Source of the DNA: CAZYSK01 sp964649415
GTDB taxonomy: Bacteria; Chloroflexota; Anaerolineae; B4-G1
Assembly (NCBI GenBank): GCA_964649415.1
Contig: CAZYSK010000014.1
Span: 1 to 64,000, forward strand
Length of the DNA: 64,000 nucleotides
Direction: 5' to 3'
In this document: piece by piece, positions 51,567 through 58,286 of the stretch
Numbering within the stretch: position 1 is the stretch's first letter
How the letters are laid out: each line of letters opens with the position of its first letter
Notes under the pieces: model-generated
Told to the model about the DNA's origin: nothing
What the model saw: the letters and a program-made list of their open reading frames with translations, nothing else
Databases searched by the model: none
Made by a program: the position numbers and the translations under genes

Positions 51567-53882
51567 TCAAGCGTCAAGCTCAGTCTGCTGGTTCACAGAC
51601 TCGCAGGTGCGCTGCCGTGGCATCAAGCGTGCCAGGATGGACTTCAGCCGCCAGCCGCGTTTGGCCATGATCGCCGTCTTGGTCGTCTCCCGCACAACCC
51701 GCTCAGAGATGGAGCCGAAGAGGCGCTGCTCGAACAGGCGTTCAGTGCTAGCGCCGATGACGAGCAGGTTGCAGGTCTCGGCCTCCCGCAGGATACCGGC
51801 CACGACGTCCGGCGCACACACTACGCGTTGCTCCAGGGGATAATCGTACTGGCTGGCGACGTCCGCGAGCAAGCGCCTGGCCCGGGCCATTTGCACGTCG
51901 TCGGTATCCGTCACGACGTCCAGGAGGACGATGGTGGCCTGCTCGCCCGTTTCTGCGCCGAACTGGCGGGCCTGGGAGATCGCGAGTTCAATCGCCAGCC
52001 TGGAGTTCGGGCCACCCGCGGTGGGGACCAGGATACGGCGCGGATCCTCCCGCTTGCGGAAACGCACGACTGCCAGGTCGCAAGGCGGATTCTGGGCGAT
52101 GAGGTCAATCACGCTGCCGAAGGCCGCGTCAGGAGTCTTGGTGTATCCCGGCCAGGCCAACATCATCAGATCAGTTCCCCGCTCGCGCGCCGTCTTCAGG
52201 ATAGTCGAGCCTACGCTGCGGCCCAGCCGAATCATGGTGTTCACAAGCACGTCCCGCTTCTGGGCCTCCTCAATCACGGCCTCGAGAATAGGTTTGCCCT
52301 GCTTGAGGAAGAAACGACCGTCGGAGATGCCCAACTGCGGCGGCACGCGCACGACGTGCAGAGCGAAGACCTCACCGCCGCGGTCCTTGGCCACGGCGGA
52401 GCCAAGGATGCCGAGGAGATGGGCCTGAAGCGCGTCGGCGACAGGTACGAGAACCGAATACCCCGTGACCGCGACGATCTCGGCGTGGATGACGTGCACC
52501 GGCTCCGGCATGGCCTCGGCACGCCCGGCGTAGACGACGTAGAACAGGATGCCCAGCCCAATCCAGATCAACGCCGCGTACCAGGCCGCCGGGCTGAGGT
52601 TGAACAGGTACACGGCCAGCACTACCTGCGAGACGATGCCCAGAATGGGGAGCAAGGGCATCAACGGGATCTTGAATGGGCGGTCGAGCTCAGGCAACCG
52701 CCGGCGCAGGTTGATGGCAGCCACGTTGACCATGGTGAAGAGCAGCATGAACATGATGTCAGCCGCGCTGGCGACGTCCTCGATAGGCAACAGCACAGCC
52801 ATGATGATGACCAACGCGCCGGAGAACAGGATGGCCCAGTGGGGCGTGTGGCGGGCCGGGTGGACCAGGCCGAAGAACCAAGGCAGGTCCCGATTGCGCC
52901 CCATGGCGAAGCAGACCCGCGACGAGGAATACAGCGTCGCGTTGAGGGCAGAGAGCGTGGACATCAACCCGCCGAAGAGCAGCAAAATCGTGCCATACGG
53001 CATGAGGCGGTCCGCGGCCTGTACCACCGCTTGCTCGGCGTGCTGGCCCAGGAAGCGCCACGTGGGAGAGCCGTCGGGGGTCTGCATGGCTCCCAGGAGG
53101 GCGAAGGCGACGGCAAAGTAGATGGTGACGGCGATGGCGATGGAGAGGAAGATAGCACGGGGGACGTTGCGACCCGGGTCCACTACCTCCTCGCCGGATT
53201 GGGCGACGATCTCGTATCCCTCGAAGGCGATAGCGGTCAGTCCCATAGCCGCGAGCACGCCGCCAATCCCGTTGGGCAAGAAAGGCACGAACTCCGAACC
53301 CCAGTCCGGGCGATTGACCAGCGCATACAGGCCGAAGACGACCAGGGCAACGAGAATGGCGATCTTGGTCAAGGTGAGGACGTTGCCAACCTTGCCCGTC
53401 TCCGAAGCGCCCCGGGAGTTGATGGCAGTGAAGAGGAACGCAGCCACGACGGCAAGACCGATGCCCAGGGTGTGCTCAGGCAGATCGAACAGCGAGACGC
53501 GCGCCATCGCCAGGAGCCGGGCGGCGAAGGAGCCAAAGCCAAGCGAATAAAGGCTGCAGGCGACGGCCTGGGCAAACCAAGACATCCACCCGGCGAGGAA
53601 GCCGAGAAAGGGCGAGAGACCATCCCGCGCCCACATGTAGCCGCCGCCGGCCCCGGGGAGGGCCGCGCCCAACTCGGCGTAGCTGGCAGCGGTGAGTACC
53701 GCGACCAGGCCGTTGAGGAAGAAGGCGAGCAACAAGGCCGGCCCGGCGTGGCCCGCCGCAATACCGGTCAGCACGAAGATACCGGCGCCGATCATCGCAC
53801 CGACGCCGATCATCGTGATATCGAAGAGGCCCAGGTCACGGGTCAGGGTGACCTCAAGAGTAGAGTCGTCGCGGTTGTTCAT
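51567..53882 (-). CDS. APC-superfamily amino-acid permease with C-terminal Usp domains
   Basis: A 771-residue protein. About 12 TM helices form an APC/AA_permease domain (GVGAMIGAGIFVLTGIAAGHAGPALLLAF at helix 1). The C-terminal part (from about residue 480) has two universal-stress-protein-like regions, with LAWPGYTKTPDAAFG in the first and the ATP-binding GxxS in VIGASTERLFEQRLFGSISERVV in the second. This fusion is known in bacterial and archaeal amino acid transporters. Cargo is unknown. Confidence 0.88.
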   Translation of the reverse strand: MNNRDDSTLEVTLTRDLGLFDITMIGVGAMIGAGIFVLTGIAAGHAGPALLLAFFLNGLVAVLTAASYAELGAALPGAGGGYMWARDGLSPFLGFLAGWMSWFAQAVACSLYSLGFGSFAARLLAMARVSLFDLPEHTLGIGLAVVAAFLFTAINSRGASETGKVGNVLTLTKIAILVALVVFGLYALVNRPDWGSEFVPFLPNGIGGVLAAMGLTAIAFEGYEIVAQSGEEVVDPGRNVPRAIFLSIAIAVTIYFAVAFALLGAMQTPDGSPTWRFLGQHAEQAVVQAADRLMPYGTILLLFGGLMSTLSALNATLYSSSRVCFAMGRNRDLPWFFGLVHPARHTPHWAILFSGALVIIMAVLLPIEDVASAADIMFMLLFTMVNVAAINLRRRLPELDRPFKIPLMPLLPILGIVSQVVLAVYLFNLSPAAWYAALIWIGLGILFYVVYAGRAEAMPEPVHVIHAEIVAVTGYSVLVPVADALQAHLLGILGSAVAKDRGGEVFALHVVRVPPQLGISDGRFFLKQGKPILEAVIEEAQKRDVLVNTMIRLGRSVGSTILKTARERGTDLMMLAWPGYTKTPDAAFGSVIDLIAQNPPCDLAVVRFRKREDPRRILVPTAGGPNSRLAIELAISQARQFGAETGEQATIVLLDVVTDTDDVQMARARRLLADVASQYDYPLEQRVVCAPDVVAGILREAETCNLLVIGASTERLFEQRLFGSISERVVRETTKTAIMAKRGWRLKSILARLMPRQRTCESVNQQTELDA

Positions 53883-54034
53883 CGTGACCCCAAGATTATG
53901 CCATCAAGAAAGGAGTTTGTCCAGCGGGGTGGCCCGTGGGGAAAGCGCGTCGGGAGAGCGTCCAGCCTGCAAGCGACGGTGTTGGCAGGTCTGTCAGTTC
54001 GGCAGATCCACACGTGGAGGGAGGCATACAGCTC

Positions 54035-54063
54035 TTGACAAGAATTAAGTTATATATTATAAT
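54035..54063 (+). promoter_or_regulatory. Consensus sigma-70 promoter
   Basis: TTGACA (54035-54040) and TATAAT (54058-54063) are separated by exactly 17 nt, a perfect match to the consensus. A 24-bp palindromic region, GAATTA-N12-TAATTC (54042-54065), overlaps the spacer and -10 box and may be an operator. It drives the DUF2089 operon. Confidence 0.85.
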
Positions 54064-54100
54064 TCTCAATATACGAGTTAATTTTCTTTAGGAGGGAGCA

Positions 54101-54472
54101 ATGTACCCGGTACCGACGGAGTGTCCGGTCTGCCACGATGATCTGCTAGTCACCCGGCTGGTGTGCCGGAACTGCGGCACAGCGCTGGAGGGTCGTTTCA
54201 CCATGGGGCGCCTATCTCAACTGACCCCCGAGCAACTGCACTTCGTGGAGGTCTTCCTGCGCTGCGAGGGGAAGATCAACCGCGTGCAAGAGGAACTGGG
54301 CATCTCCTACCCCACCGTCCGCAGTCGCCTGGTCGAGGTCATCCAGGCGCTGGGCTACGAGGTGGGAGATGCACGAGAGGTCGCAGACGAGCGCCGGCAG
54401 GAGATACTGGGGCAACTGGCTCGCCGGGAGATCTCCTCGGAAGAGGCGTTCCAATTGCTGGAAGGAAAATGA
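54101..54472 (+). CDS. DUF2089 zinc-ribbon regulator-like protein
   Basis: A 123-residue protein. The N-terminal zinc ribbon (CPVCHDD...CRNCG) is followed by LTPEQLHFVEVFLRCEGKINRVQEELGISYPTVRSRLVEVIQALGY, a helix-turn-helix-like segment, and a tail RQEILGQLARREISSEEAFQLLEGK. Family members are predicted regulators found next to membrane proteins. AGGAGGG precedes the ATG. First gene of the operon; it could bind the palindrome in its own promoter. Confidence 0.85.
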   Translation: MYPVPTECPVCHDDLLVTRLVCRNCGTALEGRFTMGRLSQLTPEQLHFVEVFLRCEGKINRVQEELGISYPTVRSRLVEVIQALGYEVGDAREVADERRQEILGQLARREISSEEAFQLLEGK

Positions 54473-54520
54473 ACGCACGCGGATGCACGGGAAAGACCAT
54501 CCGGAGGAGGGCAGCGAGGG

Positions 54521-55699
54521 ATGTTTGAACAGACTATCGAGACGTCGGCAACCCCACACGTCACCGTCAGCGAGTGCACGGGCAACCTGGTGGTACGGGG
54601 CTCAGAGGAGCGACGGATCGCGCTGTACGTGCAGGGCGACGCCGACGACGTGAGCTTGAAGCACGAGGGGGACACACTCACACTCGCGACGCGCACCGAC
54701 TGCCTGCTGGCGTGCCCTCCGGGGACCACGGTCAGTTTGGGCACGGTGCGGGGGAACCTGCGGGTCGAGCGAGTGGATGGCCCCGTCACCGGGGACACCG
54801 TCCATGGCAACGTGAAACTGCGCGGGGCCGGCCCCACGGCGCTGAAGGAGGTGTTCGGCAACCTGAGCGCACGAAACGTGGCGGGAGACCTGATTGCAGA
54901 GGTGGCGCGCGGGAACGCGCAAGTCCGCCAGGTGGACGGCATCCTCTCCCTGACCCGGGTAGGAGGCAACCTGGTATGCGAGGGCCTCGACGGAGGTCTG
55001 GCCACGGAGCAGGTCCGGGGCAACGCCCGGCTGGGGCCACCGTTTTCCCGAGGCCAGAGCTACCGGCTGACGGTCAGTGGCAACCTGACATTGCGCCTGC
55101 CAGTAGATGCCAGCCTGCGACTGAGCGTCCGCGCCGGCGGGCGACTTCGCTCGTACATTCCCGGCCTGATCCTGGAACGGACCGATGGCGAGTCGCAGGG
55201 CGTGCTCGGTGCTGGCGAGGCCAGCCTGGAGGCACGTGCAAGCGGAAACGTCACGTTGCGCCCCCTCGAGCGAACCGAGGGGCCGGCAGAGGGGCCGCCG
55301 CTTGAGTTCGTGACCGACATGGAGGAGTTGAGCGCCCGGATCGAGGCGCAAATCGCGGAAGAGATGGCACAAATGGAGACCCGTTTGGCGGAGAGCCTGA
55401 GCCACGTAGACAGCGAAGACGTCCGCCGCCGCCTCGAGCGGGCAGCGGAGAGAACTCGCCGAGCGACAGAACGGGCAGCGGAGCGCGCACGCCACGAGGC
55501 AGATCGGGCCGCAGAACAGGCACGGATGCGAGCAGAGCGGGCGGAGCGACGCTGGAAGCGGGCCAGCGGCCGGCGGCCACGGCCCAGCCGGGAGGCAGTG
55601 ACGGACGAGGAGCGGATGCGCGTGCTACACATGGTGGAAGAGGGAACAATCACCCCCGAACAGGCCGCCGATCTGCTGGCGGCGATGGAGGGACAATAG
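54521..55699 (+). CDS. DUF4097-like beta-repeat, coiled-coil and helical-tail protein
   Basis: A 392-residue protein in three parts. Residues 1-240 form a beta-repeat domain with GNL/GDL spacing (VRGNLRVERVDGPVTGDTVHGNVKLRG, VFGNLSARNVAGDLIAEVARGNAQVRQ), like DUF4097 or bactofilin folds. Residues about 265-355 are a long Arg/Glu/Ala coiled coil. The tail (about 362-390) is RMRVLHMVEEGTITPEQAADLLAAMEG, a SHOCT-like motif shared with three other products of this operon. No signal peptide. Confidence 0.75.
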   Translation: MFEQTIETSATPHVTVSECTGNLVVRGSEERRIALYVQGDADDVSLKHEGDTLTLATRTDCLLACPPGTTVSLGTVRGNLRVERVDGPVTGDTVHGNVKLRGAGPTALKEVFGNLSARNVAGDLIAEVARGNAQVRQVDGILSLTRVGGNLVCEGLDGGLATEQVRGNARLGPPFSRGQSYRLTVSGNLTLRLPVDASLRLSVRAGGRLRSYIPGLILERTDGESQGVLGAGEASLEARASGNVTLRPLERTEGPAEGPPLEFVTDMEELSARIEAQIAEEMAQMETRLAESLSHVDSEDVRRRLERAAERTRRATERAAERARHEADRAAEQARMRAERAERRWKRASGRRPRPSREAVTDEERMRVLHMVEEGTITPEQAADLLAAMEGQ

Positions 55700-55701
55700 A
55701 C

Positions 55702-57018
55702 ATGACCGAGACGAGTACAAAGCGCGCGGTACCACGGCGCTCGAAGTGGACGATACCGTTCTTCACGATCTGGACGGGGCAAGCCTTCTCACTGATCGGC
55801 AGCCAGATCCTGCAGTTCGCACTGGTGTGGTGGCTGACGCAGTTGACCGGCTCCGCGACGGTGCTGGCGACCGCTACACTGATGGCCGTGTTGCCACAGG
55901 TTTTCCTGGGCCCCATCGCGGGGGCGTACGTGGACCGCTGGAACCGGCGGGTGGTGATGATCGCCGCCGACGGCCTGGTGGCGCTCGTGGCCCTATGGCT
56001 GGCGTATCTGTTCTGGACCGACCAGATGCAAGTGTGGCACGTGTACGTAGGGATGCTGGTGCGCGCGGTCGGCGGCTGCTTCCACTGGCCGGCCATGCAG
56101 GCCTCGACCTCGCTGATGGTGCCCGAGGAGCATCTGACACGCGTCGCGGGCCTGAACCAGTCCATGCAGGGGGCGTTGACCGTAATTGGACCGCCGCTGG
56201 GCGCGCTCTTCCTGGGCATGATACCGCTGCACGGTATCATGTTGATGGACGTGGCGACGGCGATCCTGGCAATCGTACCGCTGTTCTTCGTGCACATCCC
56301 GCAACCCGAGAAGCACGAAGAAAAGCGGAAGCTATCCGTCTGGTCAGACCTGCGCGAGGGGCTGCGCTACGTGAAGGGGTGGCCGGGATTGCTGGCCGTC
56401 ATCGTCATGGCGACGGTCATCAACTTCATCACGAACCCAGCCTTCTCGCTCATGCCACTGTTGGTGACAGAGCATTTCCAAGGGGACGCCCTGCAGTTGG
56501 GCTGGTTGGAGTCGAGCTGGGGCGTAGGACTCGTGCTAGGCGGGTTGATCCTGAGCGCGTGGGGCGGGTTCCGCCAGCGCGTCTATACCTCGCTGACGGC
56601 ATTGATGGTGGAGGGAGCAGCGGTCGCGCTGGTTGGCCTGGCACCGGCGAACGGGTTCTGGCTGGCAGTGGCCGGCATGTTCGTGGCAGGCAGCATGAAC
56701 GCATTTGTCAACGGGCCGCTGTTCGCCCTGCTCCAGGGAAGCGTCGCCGCGGATATGCAGGGGCGCGTGTTCACGGTGATGCAGAGCCTGTCCTGGGCCG
56801 CGTGGCCGCTCAGCCTGGCGGCAGCAGGTCCGATCGCGGACGCAGTGGGTGTGCGACCATGGTACGTGGTCGGCGGCATCGTGAGCTCACTGATGGGTCT
56901 GGGGGCCCTTTTTGTCCCCGTGATCGTGAACATAGAGAACAACCACGGCGGGCACGACGCTGTCAAGAGCGAAAGGGTGGCAGCAACAGCGGTGCCCGTC
57001 CAGGTAGAGATCGAGTAA
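55702..57018 (+). CDS. MFS exporter (macrolide-efflux/EntS-like)
   Basis: A 438-residue major facilitator with 12 TM helices. The N-terminal half carries FFTIWTGQAFSLIGSQILQFALVWWLTQLTGSATVLATATLMAVLPQV and GAYVDRWNRRVVMIAAD, the loop 2-3 signature of the MefA group. It likely exports a small amphipathic compound. It starts 2 nt after the previous stop, so coupling is likely. Confidence 0.88.
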   Translation: MTETSTKRAVPRRSKWTIPFFTIWTGQAFSLIGSQILQFALVWWLTQLTGSATVLATATLMAVLPQVFLGPIAGAYVDRWNRRVVMIAADGLVALVALWLAYLFWTDQMQVWHVYVGMLVRAVGGCFHWPAMQASTSLMVPEEHLTRVAGLNQSMQGALTVIGPPLGALFLGMIPLHGIMLMDVATAILAIVPLFFVHIPQPEKHEEKRKLSVWSDLREGLRYVKGWPGLLAVIVMATVINFITNPAFSLMPLLVTEHFQGDALQLGWLESSWGVGLVLGGLILSAWGGFRQRVYTSLTALMVEGAAVALVGLAPANGFWLAVAGMFVAGSMNAFVNGPLFALLQGSVAADMQGRVFTVMQSLSWAAWPLSLAAAGPIADAVGVRPWYVVGGIVSSLMGLGALFVPVIVNIENNHGGHDAVKSERVAATAVPVQVEIE

Positions 57019-57045
57019 GGCTGCCGCCGGTATAGGAGGGCAAGA

Positions 57046-57147
57046 ATGATGAGGCGGACTGTCCGGGCCATCGTCGGCGTGATCCTGTTCATTCTGGTGA
57101 CCGGCTTGTGGGCCTGTTGCTGGGTGCCACCAAAGCCCATCTTCTAG
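57046..57147 (+). CDS. 33-residue membrane microprotein
   Basis: AGGAGGG lies 5 nt before ATG ATG. The product, MMRRTVRAIVGVILFILV then TGLWACCWVPPKPIF, has a basic start, one hydrophobic helix and a CC pair. It is shorter than common gene-calling limits. Its position directly after the exporter and before the next operon gene suggests a small exporter partner or lipoprotein-like peptide. Confidence 0.6.
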   Translation: MMRRTVRAIVGVILFILVTGLWACCWVPPKPIF

Positions 57148-57224
57148 CAGGAAGTGCCGATACGGGCTGCTAGCGTGAATCTGCGGAGACTCGGGCATAT
57201 CCGTGCCCATCCCAGGAGGGAGCT

Positions 57225-57845
57225 ATGAGCGAAGCGAAGGCAGACGTCGTCAATGCAGACGTTGCGAATGCGGACATTGCGAATGCGGACATTCGGTTGG
57301 GGATTCTGGCGTTGATCGAGGAAGGGAAGATCAGCGTCGAGGAGGGAGCGCGACGGCTAGAGACCCTGGCAGATGCCGGGGGCACAGCGAACGCGCCCGC
57401 CGACCCGGTGGCCCGTCCGGGCCTGGTACGGTGGGTGTGGCAGGTCGTGTTCTGGACAGGGGCCGGGCTGGTGGCCGGGGGCGGATTGCTGCTGGCACCC
57501 ACCTATACACGAGACATCGCCATCGGGCAAGCTGCCTGGGGCTGGGTTCTCTTCGTCCTGGGTGTGATGGGACTCCTGCTGGGCTGGTGGATGCAGCGGG
57601 GGCAGTGGGTCTCGGTGCGCATACGCCAGACTGACGGGCCCAGTTTCGCCTTCGCGCTGCCATTGCCGCTGGGTCTCATCGCCTGGATCGCGCGGATCGC
57701 CACGCACTTCGTCCCCGAACTCGAGGGCACAGGGGTGGACGAGGTGATCCTGGCCTTGCGGGATGAAGCGCGGGAGGGCCGTCACCTCTTCGTCGAGGTA
57801 GATGAAGGAACCGGCGGAGAGCACGTGCAAGTGTACGTTGGTTAG
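57225..57845 (+). CDS. Helical-tail membrane protein of the DUF2089 operon
   Basis: A 206-residue protein. The N-terminus has a short repeat (ADVVNADVANADIANADIR) encoded by a 15-bp DNA repeat, then the helical motif LGILALIEEGKISVEEGARRLETL. Two TM helices follow (about 74-94 and 105-126). The C-terminal part ends HLFVEVDEGTGGEHVQVYVG, close in pattern to the last operon protein (KIVEVLDENDNERVEVYVE). GGAGGG precedes the ATG. Confidence 0.7.
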   Translation: MSEAKADVVNADVANADIANADIRLGILALIEEGKISVEEGARRLETLADAGGTANAPADPVARPGLVRWVWQVVFWTGAGLVAGGGLLLAPTYTRDIAIGQAAWGWVLFVLGVMGLLLGWWMQRGQWVSVRIRQTDGPSFAFALPLPLGLIAWIARIATHFVPELEGTGVDEVILALRDEAREGRHLFVEVDEGTGGEHVQVYVG

Positions 57846-57855
57846 GAGGATACGG

Positions 57856-58251
57856 ATGCCGACATCTAGTAACGCGACAACAGGCCAAGAGCGAATGAAG
57901 ATCCTGCAGATGCTGGAGGATGGGAAGATCACCGCGGACGAGGCGAGCACGCTGCTGCGCGCGATGGGCACAGGGCAGCGACCTCGTGCGCGCGTGCCCG
58001 CCGCTGAAGGCGACCGGCGCTACCTCCGCGTCCAGGTGACCGACACGATCTCAGGATCGCCCAAGGTGAACGTGACAGTCCCGATGGCGCTGGTGAGCGC
58101 GGGGTTGCGCATCGCCCAGCGGTTCGCACCGGAGTTCGATGGCTTTGATATGGAGGAACTGGAGGAACTGCTCGCCAGCGGTGCAGACGGGAAGATCGTC
58201 GAAGTGTTGGACGAAAACGACAACGAGCGAGTGGAAGTCTACGTGGAGTAG
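57856..58251 (+). CDS. Helical-motif protein, last gene of the DUF2089 operon
   Basis: A 131-residue protein. N-terminal motif ERMKILQMLEDGKITADEASTLLRAMG, then a basic linker, then a beta-alpha region YLRVQVTDTISGSPKVNVTVPMALVSAGLRIAQRFAPEFDGFDMEELEELL ending EVLDENDNERVEVYVE. ATG 57856 has TAGGAGGA upstream. The last 15 codons lie within a long inverted repeat, which would terminate both convergent operons. It resembles DUF/SHOCT-type YvlB proteins. Confidence 0.75.
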   Translation: MPTSSNATTGQERMKILQMLEDGKITADEASTLLRAMGTGQRPRARVPAAEGDRRYLRVQVTDTISGSPKVNVTVPMALVSAGLRIAQRFAPEFDGFDMEELEELLASGADGKIVEVLDENDNERVEVYVE

Positions 58252-58285
58252 AGGGCGGTCACTGCGCCGCCATCTCCACGTAGAC
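58237..58285. terminator. Nested inverted repeat between convergent operons
   Basis: GTCTACGTGGAG (58237-58248) and CTCCACGTAGAC (58274-58285) form a 12-bp stem. GGCGG and CCGCC form an inner 5-bp stem with an 8-nt loop. The outer arm overlaps the last codons of the plus-strand gene; the minus-strand gene stops at 58287. It could act as a bidirectional terminator. Confidence 0.6.
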
Positions 58286-58286
58286 G

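Noticed and set aside
50910..54038. A 1042-codon open frame on the plus strand
   Set aside because: It lies antisense to the well-supported D-amino-acid transaminase, beta-sandwich and APC-Usp genes. Its product has skewed composition (rich in Gln, Arg, Glu, His, Gly) and no domain; high-GC genes often leave the opposite frame open.
55746..57035. A 429-codon frame overlapping the MFS gene
   Set aside because: It is the +2 frame of the MFS gene. The product is Arg/Gly-rich with no TM helices; the other frame has a clear MFS signature.
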